Shown piece after piece: positions 7,742-13,803 of a DNA stretch of 19,064 nt. Position numbers and translations under genes: made by a program. This DNA comes from an uncultured Collinsella sp. Its GTDB lineage: Bacteria; Actinomycetota; Coriobacteriia; Coriobacteriales; Coriobacteriaceae. Position 1 is the stretch's first letter, and each line of letters begins with the position of its first letter. The notes below the pieces were generated by a model. That model ran no database searches. It was not told the DNA's origin and was given only the letters and a program-made list of their open reading frames with translations. The stretch covers positions 1 to 19,064 of the forward strand of contig URYT01000013.1 in NCBI GenBank assembly GCA_900552185.1, in the 5' to 3' direction.

Positions 7742-9343
7742 TCACGCGCCCCCTTTCTGGACGAGCTCATCCAAGAGCTTCTCCGAAAACAGGTTGCCGC
7801 GACCCAGCTGCCCGTCGGGATCGAGCTGGAGCTTGAGCCGCGCCGACTCGACCATGGCCTCGTGACCGTACATCGTCTCTAAGAAGCCCGCTTTGATCTT
7901 GCCGACGCCGTGTTCGGCGGAGACGGCGCCGCCCATGGCCGTGACCTCCGCAGCCCACTGGGCAAACAGCTCGCCACCGCGACGGAAGTCCTGCGCATCG
8001 CGCGGCAGGATGTTCACATGCAGATGGTTGTTACCGATGTGCCCCCAGGCAGCAGATTCAAGCCCGCTTTCGGCCAACGTGCGGCGATAGAGCGCAACGA
8101 CATCGGCAAGGCACGCGTTGGGCACCGACATGTCCGATCCCAGCTTGGTGATGGTGGGGTCGGTGCGGCGGCGTTCGTCGATGAGCATGTTGACGCTCTC
8201 GGGGACCGCATGGCGGAAGAATCGCTGACACTCGCGATCGACCTCGGTGCGCGCGACCCATGTCGCATCGTCACTGCCGCCCGCAAGCTCCAGTACCCAC
8301 CCCAAGTGATACAGCTCCTCAGTCGCCTGAACTTCGTCGTCGCAGTCGAGCTCCACGTAGACACAGACCTTGGCGTCTTTATCGAGCGCCGGCAGCGAGG
8401 CGAACGCGGTCGACTGCTCACGCTGACGACGCAGGATATCCAGGGCGCCCGCATCGAAATATTCGATGGCAGCCGCGTGGGACAGGACGGGGCGCACGGA
8501 ATCGGTAAAGGACACGGCCTTGTCTTCGCTATCGAAAAAGCAGCTCACGCCCCAAACGACCGCAGGCGCCGACTGCAGGGCAATCTCAAGCTCGGTGATA
8601 ACGCCGAGCGTGCCACAAGCGCCGATAAAGAGGTCGATGGCGTCCATTTCGTCCGCAACGAAATAGCCTGAGGCATTTTTTGTCTTGGGCATGGTATAGC
8701 CGGGAAGATCGAGCTCGAGCGTACGGCCCACTGCCGTCACGAGCGACAGGTGGCGGCCCTGGGCAAAAGCCTCGCCGCGCTGAAGCTCAAGCAAATCGCC
8801 ATCAGCCAGCGCGACGTGGAGTCCCGTGATATGTGGGCGCATGGGACCGTAGGCGTAGCTGCGGGCACCAGAGGCGTTACATGCCGCCATGCCGCCCAGA
8901 CAGGCAGATGCCTCGGTGGGATCGGTGGGAAAGAACTGCTCGGGGGCCTCTTGGAACTCCTCGTAGGCCTCAAGCGATGCCTGGTCCCAACCAGCAGTCG
9001 GCAGCACCTTCTTGCTCAGCTGCTTGCGCAGCTCCGAAAGCACAACGCCCGGCTCCACGCGCAGCAGAAATTGGCCTTGTTCATCGCGGCGAAGGCCCAA
9101 GTAGCGATTCATACGGGAAGTATTGAGGATATGCCCGCCGTGGGGCACGGCACCGGCGGCAAGGCCGGTTCGGGCGCCCTGAACCGTTACCGGGACACGC
9201 TCGGCATGGAGCTTTTCCAAAATGGCACGGACCTCGTCTTCCGTTGTCGGAAACGAGATGCTCGAGGCCTCGCCCGATGCGCGAGACTCATCGCGACCAT
9301 ACTCTTCGAACTCGTCGGTGAAGGGTTTGATGGTTGCAGACAC
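7742..9343 (-). CDS. FAD-binding 2-hydroxyacid (lactate/glycolate) dehydrogenase, GlcD/LctD family
   Basis: A 533-residue flavoenzyme of the vanillyl-alcohol-oxidase fold. The PCMH FAD-binding domain (about 30-215) includes VTVQGARTGLAAGAVPHGG and ACLGGMAACNASGARSYAYG, and it continues to FIGACGTLGVITELEIAL. The C-terminal FAD-oxidase domain holds WGHIGNNHLHVNILP (about residue 425) and SAEHGVGKIKAGFLE (about 475-480), matching the substrate and FAD motifs of D-lactate and glycolate dehydrogenases. With EtfB and Fd-EtfA immediately downstream, the set matches the LctD-LctB-LctC lactate dehydrogenase/Etf complex of Acetobacterium woodii, in which NAD-dependent lactate oxidation is driven by reduced ferredoxin. 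The substrate is inferred, since no lactate permease or racemase is adjacent. The GTG start at 9343 has AAGGGGG seven bases upstream. It is longer than typical GlcD (about 460-500). Confidence 0.85.
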   Translation of the reverse strand: MSATIKPFTDEFEEYGRDESRASGEASSISFPTTEDEVRAILEKLHAERVPVTVQGARTGLAAGAVPHGGHILNTSRMNRYLGLRRDEQGQFLLRVEPGVVLSELRKQLSKKVLPTAGWDQASLEAYEEFQEAPEQFFPTDPTEASACLGGMAACNASGARSYAYGPMRPHITGLHVALADGDLLELQRGEAFAQGRHLSLVTAVGRTLELDLPGYTMPKTKNASGYFVADEMDAIDLFIGACGTLGVITELEIALQSAPAVVWGVSCFFDSEDKAVSFTDSVRPVLSHAAAIEYFDAGALDILRRQREQSTAFASLPALDKDAKVCVYVELDCDDEVQATEELYHLGWVLELAGGSDDATWVARTEVDRECQRFFRHAVPESVNMLIDERRRTDPTITKLGSDMSVPNACLADVVALYRRTLAESGLESAAWGHIGNNHLHVNILPRDAQDFRRGGELFAQWAAEVTAMGGAVSAEHGVGKIKAGFLETMYGHEAMVESARLKLQLDPDGQLGRGNLFSEKLLDELVQKGGA

Positions 9344-9442
9344 GCGAACTCCCCCTTTAGCTAACTACAGTGTTTGCAGGGAGATGTTACCGCATCGTTT
9401 CGTCGACGTGTTCGAGACCGTCTCCATAATTGGCGATTTTTA

Positions 9443-9464
9443 CGTTCGTGCAATTCGGCGAACG
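9443..9464. repeat. Inverted repeat CGTTCG-N10-CGAACG
   Basis: CGTTCG (9443-9448) and CGAACG (9459-9464) are separated by ten bases, giving half-sites about 1.5 helical turns apart centre to centre. It lies about 100 bases upstream of the dehydrogenase start and has no T run, so a protein-binding site is as likely as an RNA hairpin. Confidence 0.35.
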
Positions 9465-9527
9465 GCAAGGCTTCCTCGGCAGACGATGCTTTTGACACAT
9501 ATGGCCCCGCCGTCGCCGACCGCGCGA

Positions 9528-9556
9528 TTGTCGCTCGAAAAAAGTTGGAGTATTTT
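9528..9556 (+). promoter_or_regulatory. Candidate sigma-70 promoter for the surface operon
   Basis: TTGTCG (9528-9533) and TATTTT (9551-9556) are 17 bases apart with an A-rich spacer, each matching four of six consensus bases. The start of the first gene is about 130 bases downstream, leaving a long leader that includes the TTGGTCA pair. Confidence 0.4.
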
Positions 9557-9597
9557 TTGCCGCCTTTTACCTGCGGAGACGCCAATCCGTCAAGCAT

Positions 9598-9615
9598 TTG
9601 GTCAGCAATTGGTCA
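9598..9615. repeat. Direct repeat TTGGTCA x2, one helical turn apart
   Basis: TTGGTCA occurs at 9598-9604 and again at 9609-9615, an 11-base period. Tandem heptamers on one face of the helix are typical of operator sites. The pair lies between the candidate promoter and the first surface-operon gene. A chance repeat is possible. Confidence 0.3.
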
Positions 9616-9688
9616 AGTAGCGGCTGATACGGTCGGCGTCGACAGCCAAAACCGATAGAAGTTTTGGCCCAGAAGCAGGGAGGTTCCC

Positions 9689-9985
9689 ATGGCATATTAC
9701 TGGCCCCAGTACGGCATCGCCATCGAAGTCGACGACGATCCCCATCTCCTACCTTTCGACGAAGAGGTATTCCCCGATACGACGGTCTACCACGTTACCA
9801 CCGATGTGATCTGCGACCCCGAGTCGTTCTCGGCGCTCGCCCACCACATCGCGCATATCCACGACATCGAGCTCCCTCCCGACTTCGACGAGCTCGTCTA
9901 CTCGCGCCGTCTGATGCTTCACATGCTCTTTGGAGCGGACCCGTCCACCTTTGCGCGCGTCTATACCACCAAGGATGCCGCATGA
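9689..9985 (+). CDS. Small acidic protein of unknown function, first gene of the surface operon
   Basis: A 98-residue soluble, acidic, histidine-containing protein with no signal peptide or membrane segment. I do not recognise it securely. The opening YYWPQYGIAIEVDDDPH resembles the W-P-x-x-x-x-x-x-E-V-D-G-x-x-H core of DUF559-type (very-short-patch-repair-like) PD-(D/E)xK nuclease domains. The later VYHVTTDVICDPESF could match the last strand of that fold. However, the usual upstream acidic residue is not evident and the domain would be short, so this may be a decayed or repurposed relative. The ATG at 9689 follows AGGGAGG. The stop overlaps the start of the next gene as ATGA, which couples it to the membrane-tethered protein and argues for a shared transcript even though it looks cytoplasmic. 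Confidence 0.65.
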   Translation: MAYYWPQYGIAIEVDDDPHLLPFDEEVFPDTTVYHVTTDVICDPESFSALAHHIAHIHDIELPPDFDELVYSRRLMLHMLFGADPSTFARVYTTKDAA

Positions 9986-10491
9986 GCGCGAAGAGGCCAC
10001 CCCACTTTGTAGGCCTGGGTCGTCGCAAGAAGCTCATCGTTGCCTGTTTGGCCATCGTCTGCGCCCTTGTCGCCGTAGGACTATACGCTTGGCAGTCGCA
10101 GCCCGTACCCGAGGCGGGCGCTTCGGTTACGACGGCCGAGGGCAAAACGCGTCAGGAAATCCAAGATGAGCTCGACGCTATCGTCCGCGACAACATGATG
10201 ACGATTTCGGTCGCACCGGTCGCTCAGCTGCAGGAGGACGGCAAGCTGCGCGTCAACGTGCAAAACGTCCAAGACAATAAATTTCCCCAGCGATTCCGCG
10301 TCATCCAAAACGACGAGACCATGTACGAATCCGGTGTGGTCGAGACCGGCAAGACAATCGAAACGTGCCCCGCCGGCGACATCAAAGAAGGCGAGGCGTA
10401 CATCGAGATCCAGGCACTCGATGCCAAGACCCTCGACAGCCACGGCAATCCGACACGTGTCAAGGTGCGGGTTGAGCAAGCCGAGAACTAG
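9982..10491 (+). CDS. Membrane-tethered extracellular beta-domain protein
   Basis: A 169-residue protein with a short basic N terminus, one membrane segment at about residues 18-36 (LIVACLAIVCALVAVGLYAW, preceded by RRKK), and an external part. After a polar linker, residues 70-169 alternate in a beta-sandwich pattern: ISVAPVAQLQ, KLRVNVQNVQ, RFRVIQNDETMYESGVV, AYIEIQALD, RVKVRVEQ. The phrase with an induced 'YESGVV...GK.I' resembles small Ig-like domains I associate with Gram-positive surface clusters, but I cannot name the family with confidence. The start at 9982 overlaps the previous stop (ATGA). The frame is open back to 9664, but that extension is an out-of-frame reading of the 98-residue gene. 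It probably docks or presents the secreted proteins encoded next. Confidence 0.75.
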   Translation: MSAKRPPHFVGLGRRKKLIVACLAIVCALVAVGLYAWQSQPVPEAGASVTTAEGKTRQEIQDELDAIVRDNMMTISVAPVAQLQEDGKLRVNVQNVQDNKFPQRFRVIQNDETMYESGVVETGKTIETCPAGDIKEGEAYIEIQALDAKTLDSHGNPTRVKVRVEQAEN

Positions 10492-10581
10492 CTTTTCCGG
10501 CCGACGCGGCACCGCACGCAATTCACCAGCATTCGTCCAATCATCGCGGGGACGGCCCGCGGCGAATAGAAAGGAACGACC

Positions 10582-11181
10582 ATGGACATCACCAGGAACA
10601 CGAACGGAGCCAGAGCGCTCGTCGTGGGCGCAGGGCTCGCGCTCGCGCTCGCAATGGGCGCCGCCCCGACGCCAGCTATGGCAGCCGGGCGCGTTGGAAC
10701 CACGAAGGTAATGGTCAGGACCGAGATCGACAACGTTGAGTTCAAAGTTCCGACGGTTATTCCCTTCGTCGCCAAGGCCGACGGCACGCTTCAGGGCCCC
10801 TCAGAAGACGCGACCACCATCGACAATCATTCGGCCTACGGCATCCATGTCACCAACATGAAGATCGATGCCATGAACACCTGGACCATTGCCGCCGACG
10901 CCAAGGCCGGAACCGCGCAGAACTCCATCGACTTTAAGGTCGGCCCCGACGGCGCGCTCCAGAACGCCAGCGCCGCAATGCAGGGAACGGGCCTCGATCT
11001 TTCCAAGAATGCAGCCTTCGACATGGGCTACCAGGGCATTGCCGGTGGCACGGACAAAATTAAGCTCAAGACAAGCGGAAACGTCGCCCGCGTCACGCGC
11101 GACATCTTCCGCGTAACCGGCGAAGGCGATCAGGTTGCAACGATCACCTGGACGGTCGAGCCCGGTGCGCACACGGCATAA
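10582..11181 (+). CDS. Secreted beta-rich surface protein
   Basis: A 199-residue exported protein. The signal peptide runs to about residue 34 (hydrophobic ALVVGAGLALALAMGAA, then PAMA before AGRVG). The mature part is rich in beta strands and contains VEFKVPTVIPFVAKADGTLQ followed by DNHSAYGIHVTNMKIDAMNTW, then ends in ATITWTVEPG. The P-T-x-I-P-F-x-x-x-A-D-G-T pattern is of a kind seen in surface proteins of gut Gram-positives, but I cannot assign a named domain. There is no cell-wall anchor, so it is free, complexed, or polymerised through a partner. AGAAAGGA lies seven bases before the ATG. It is separated by 90 bases from the upstream gene and overlaps the start of the next gene by 17 bases, so it is part of the same cluster. 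Confidence 0.78.
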   Translation: MDITRNTNGARALVVGAGLALALAMGAAPTPAMAAGRVGTTKVMVRTEIDNVEFKVPTVIPFVAKADGTLQGPSEDATTIDNHSAYGIHVTNMKIDAMNTWTIAADAKAGTAQNSIDFKVGPDGALQNASAAMQGTGLDLSKNAAFDMGYQGIAGGTDKIKLKTSGNVARVTRDIFRVTGEGDQVATITWTVEPGAHTA

Positions 11182-11431
11182 GGCCGTCGCCCTGGCCGCC
11201 GCCGTCAGCATCCTAGCGTTTGGGCCAGCCATGGCCTTTGTCCAGCAAGAACAGGCGCAGGCCGCCACGCAAGTGACGGTCGACCTCTCGGAGCTCGACC
11301 GCAGCGACCGCGAGGAACCGTTGGCGCAGACAGGCGACAAACGATGGCTCTTGGCAGCAGGCGCGGGAACCGCCGGCCTCGGTCTGCACATCAAACACAG
11401 CCAGAAACAAAACATGAACAGGCCGCACTAA
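11165..11431 (+). CDS. Very small LAxTG-anchored surface peptide
   Basis: An 88-residue precursor: basic start VRTRHK, hydrophobic core AVALAAAVSILAFGPAMAF, probable cleavage near AQA at about residues 31-33, then a short acidic stretch (VTVDLSELDRSDREEP) and LAQTG at 53-57. A hydrophobic WLLAAGAGTAGLGL segment and a basic tail (HIKHSQKQNMNRPH) follow. This is the layout of a sortase substrate; LAxTG instead of LPxTG is the form reported for class E sortases of Actinobacteria. The mature anchored chain would be only about 25 residues. The GTG at 11165 was chosen because it places the charged n-region correctly. The ribosome site is weak, so the 17-base overlap with the preceding gene suggests translational coupling. 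A TTG at 11135 is an alternative. No sortase gene is in the window. Confidence 0.68.
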   Translation: MRTRHKAVALAAAVSILAFGPAMAFVQQEQAQAATQVTVDLSELDRSDREEPLAQTGDKRWLLAAGAGTAGLGLHIKHSQKQNMNRPH

Positions 11432-11449
11432 ATTAGCTAAGGAGACCCC

Positions 11450-12880
11450 ATGGCATCGAAGAACCTTTTGCCCGTCGTCGCACTCTGCGGCGCGCTCGCA
11501 ACCGGAACGCCTGTCGCCGCTTGGGCGACTCCTGTCATGGCAGACTCCTTACCAGCGGCCCTAAGCTCCGCACCAAATCCGTCGAGCGCCATTGCGTGCA
11601 AGCGTTTTTCGATCGCACAGGCCGCAATCTCAACCTCGGGATGCCTTCGTCGTAATACGGACGGCTCGATAGTCGTGGATATCAATTGTTCGAACAAGGC
11701 AAACGGCTCCCAGGCGGGGTGCGCCGTCTGCACGTGGCGCTCGGTTGTGCTCGATGCAGATGGCGATCCATGCAATTTAGAGCTGCGCATCGACATCGCT
11801 TCGGTCGATGACTCGGCGAACGGAGCGAAGGTCGCCTTCGACGGTACGTTTTTTGAGAAAGGAGGCGGTATATGTCTGGGCTGCGCCGCCGCGAATGCAG
11901 ACGACACGCAGCCAACCCTCTCATTCACGGCATCGTTGCGGCTGACCAAAGCCGGTACCGATGCCATCGCGGCGGGAGAAGCGTCCCTGCTGTTCTACGC
12001 CGTCAGCACCAAAGACACAGACGCTCATTTCGAGAAGCCAGCCGGATCACTCAGCCTTACACGAGGGATAGAGGCAGGCCCTATTGAAATCGATGTCCAC
12101 GCGCAAAGCAGGCAACGCATTCTTGCCGACCCGGCGCTTCTCGAAATGGAGTGGAGCGGATCCGGAGCCATCGGAATTCTCCCCTCCGCGCTTGACGCCA
12201 AGACGCTCCCCTCAAACGACGAACCCATCAACGCAACCATACAAGAAGAGAGCGCGGACAAAGAAGCAGGTGCGGGCGACACGCCGTCGCCGACAAACAG
12301 CGTCCCAGCTTCTTTCGAAGCATCGAATGAGCCCGCTGCCGTTCCAAACGACCCCGAGCTCGCGGACAGTCTGGGGCTTGCTGATCCTCAAGAAATTGAT
12401 GAGGGTAACTGCTGCGTGCTTGCCGCGCTCGACCACACAGAGGTCATCGACGCTGCGAACATCGAAGTTGCCGCCGCCAATCAGCCCGTCCGCAAGTCGG
12501 CCATCATCGCATTTCCCGAATCCATCGAAGTCGTCTTTTTGCCATCGGGCGAGGTCGTGGCCCCAACACTGCTCACCTTGTTGGGCGCCAAGAATACTCG
12601 AAACGAAATTAAAAAGGTCACGGTTGTCGAACCTGCAACCACCGCCAAGCTGCGTCTATACGCCGTTGCCCCAGACGGAGGCAAGACCTTGGAATTCGAT
12701 GGCGACACACTCCTCGCCTGGCGACGTCTGGACATTATGCAAGACGTCTCGTATCAGATCGAACTCGTAGGGTTTGATCGTGCCCGCGATGCCAATATCA
12801 TCGCCGCGGCTATTGAATCCCCACAGCGGCTTATGACGCTGCGCTTTGACTACTATCCCTATGTCCCGACAACCACCTGA
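11450..12880 (+). CDS. Large secreted protein with paired CxxC motifs, last gene of the surface operon
   Basis: A 476-residue exported protein with signal peptide LLPVVALCGALATGTPVAAW and cleavage near residues 26-31. A first beta-rich region (about 55-205) has an unusual number of cysteines: C50, C65, C80, CAVC at 91-94, and CLGC at 142-145. A polar, probably disordered stretch (about 245-325, rich in E, P, S, A and N) follows, then a second beta-rich region (about 345-470). That region includes IAFPESIEVVFLPSGEVVAP and closes with MTLRFDYYPYV, weakly resembling the 199-residue secreted protein. No LPxTG or transmembrane anchor is visible. AAGGAGA precedes the ATG. I do not recognise a named domain. 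The cysteine pairs suggest metal binding or disulfides. Its position, 18 bases after the LAxTG peptide gene, indicates co-expression. Confidence 0.72.
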   Translation: MASKNLLPVVALCGALATGTPVAAWATPVMADSLPAALSSAPNPSSAIACKRFSIAQAAISTSGCLRRNTDGSIVVDINCSNKANGSQAGCAVCTWRSVVLDADGDPCNLELRIDIASVDDSANGAKVAFDGTFFEKGGGICLGCAAANADDTQPTLSFTASLRLTKAGTDAIAAGEASLLFYAVSTKDTDAHFEKPAGSLSLTRGIEAGPIEIDVHAQSRQRILADPALLEMEWSGSGAIGILPSALDAKTLPSNDEPINATIQEESADKEAGAGDTPSPTNSVPASFEASNEPAAVPNDPELADSLGLADPQEIDEGNCCVLAALDHTEVIDAANIEVAAANQPVRKSAIIAFPESIEVVFLPSGEVVAPTLLTLLGAKNTRNEIKKVTVVEPATTAKLRLYAVAPDGGKTLEFDGDTLLAWRRLDIMQDVSYQIELVGFDRARDANIIAAAIESPQRLMTLRFDYYPYVPTTT

Positions 12881-12903
12881 GGCTTAAATGCTGCGCACCA
12901 TTC

Positions 12904-12929
12904 CTAATACCACTTATATAACGTATTAG
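12904..12929. repeat. Inverted repeat CTAATAC-N12-GTATTAG enclosing a -10-like box
   Basis: CTAATAC (12904-12910) and GTATTAG (12923-12929) form a perfect 7-bp inverted repeat, and the 12-base spacer holds TATATAAC, in which TATAAC (12917-12922) is a good -10 element. No T run follows on either strand, so this looks like an operator over a promoter for the DUF554 gene rather than a terminator. Confidence 0.5.
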
Positions 12930-12998
12930 ATGAGTCGCGATGTACCTCGCATTCCACTCTGCTACGATTGCCACGTTGGCATCAATACGGGAGGGCTC

Positions 12999-13715
12999 AT
13001 GCCGGGCTTGGGAACAATCATCAACGTTGTGCTTTTAGTTGCGGGCGGTCTTTTGGGATTAGCGGGCGGCCGCTTCATTACACCGCGCATTCAAGACACG
13101 CTCATGAAAGCATCGGGGCTGTGCGTCCTGTTTATCGGCCTGGGCGGCACCATGCAAAAGATGCTCCTTATCGATGGGGAGGCGCTGGCGACCACCGGTA
13201 CCACCATGCTCATTGTCTCGTTCGCCCTCGGCTCGCTCATCGGCGAGGCCGTCAACTTGGAAGCCGCCATCGAGAACCTTGGCGAATGGCTCAAGCGCAA
13301 GACTGGCAGTGAGGGCGATAACGAGTTCACCAACGCTTTTGTCTCGACTTCACTCACCGTGTGTATCGGCGCCATGGCCATTGTGGGATCGATCCAGGAC
13401 GGCCTGCTCGGCGACTGGTCAACGCTTGCCCTCAAGGGCGCACTGGACTGCATCATCGTCTGCACCATGACGGCCTCGCTCGGACGCGGCTGCATCTTCT
13501 CGGCCCTGCCCGTCGCCGTGTTCCAGGGGACGATCACGTTGTTTGCCGGCGCGCTCTCCCCCATCATGACCACAGCAGCCCTCAACAGCCTTTCGCTCGT
13601 AGGCTCCATGCTTATCTTCTGCGTCGGCGTCAACCTCATCCGTCCTCAGACCTTCCGCACGGCCAATATGCTCCCCTCCGTCGTCATCGCCGTCATCTAC
13701 GCCCTCCTGTTCTAA
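12999..13715 (+). CDS. DUF554 family membrane protein
   Basis: A 238-residue polytopic protein with six to seven hydrophobic segments. It begins MPGLGTIINVVLLVAGGLLG and contains the family-typical GLGGTMQKML, FALGSLIGEAVNLE, AMAIVGSIQDGL and ALDCIIVCTMTASLGRGCIFSA regions. This is the YdfK/YqgA group (DUF554), present in many bacteria as probable transporters or channels with no proven substrate. The ATG at 12999 has GGGAGGG five bases upstream and fits the family start; the frame opens 23 codons earlier at 12930 without a ribosome site. It is flanked by an operator-like inverted repeat upstream and by the promoter of the TerB gene downstream, so it is probably transcribed alone. No clear terminator was seen after it. 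Confidence 0.82.
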   Translation: MPGLGTIINVVLLVAGGLLGLAGGRFITPRIQDTLMKASGLCVLFIGLGGTMQKMLLIDGEALATTGTTMLIVSFALGSLIGEAVNLEAAIENLGEWLKRKTGSEGDNEFTNAFVSTSLTVCIGAMAIVGSIQDGLLGDWSTLALKGALDCIIVCTMTASLGRGCIFSALPVAVFQGTITLFAGALSPIMTTAALNSLSLVGSMLIFCVGVNLIRPQTFRTANMLPSVVIAVIYALLF

Positions 13716-13737
13716 ATCTATCTACGCAGCAGTATCT

Positions 13738-13766
13738 CGAACACCTGTTTGATGCTGTGCTATGAT
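13738..13766 (+). promoter_or_regulatory. Candidate extended -10 promoter for the TerB/ATPase/helicase genes
   Basis: TATGAT (13761-13766) is preceded directly by TGC (13758-13760), an extended -10 signature. At 17 bases spacing the upstream hexamer is CGAACA (13738-13743), only three of six -35 matches, which an extended -10 can tolerate. It lies about 37 bases before the GTG of the TerB-domain gene. Confidence 0.5.
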
Positions 13767-13803
13767 ATGAGGTCACCGAAGCTGCGTTAGGAGAGGAGAG
13801 ACG

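Larger units (their letters stand above)
9358..9688. other. Gene-free divergent control region between the dehydrogenase/Etf and surface operons
   Basis: About 330 bases without a convincing gene; the short open frames here lack ribosome sites and family features. It should carry promoters for both flanking operons. Visible elements are an inverted repeat at 9443-9464, an isolated perfect TTGACA at 9492-9497 with no -10 at proper spacing, a candidate forward promoter at 9528-9556, and a tandem TTGGTCA pair at 9598-9615. A weak reverse-strand promoter (TTGCAC, 17 bases, ATTATG, around 9430-9455) may serve the dehydrogenase gene. Confidence 0.6.

Noticed and set aside
9492..9497. Perfect TTGACA as a promoter -35 element
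   Set aside because: At 16-18 bases downstream only GC-rich sequence (GCCGAC) is present, so there is no matching -10.
9374..9658. A 94-codon forward frame in the divergent control region
   Set aside because: It starts at a TTG without a ribosome site, crosses the candidate promoter and repeats, and shows no family features.
11872..12087. Strong ribosome-site-like AAAGGAGG followed by ATG at 11872, opening a 71-codon Arg-rich frame inside the 476-residue gene
   Set aside because: The AAAGGAGG encodes KGG in the main frame, and the 71-residue reading has no domain, so it is probably chance. Ribosome profiling would settle it.
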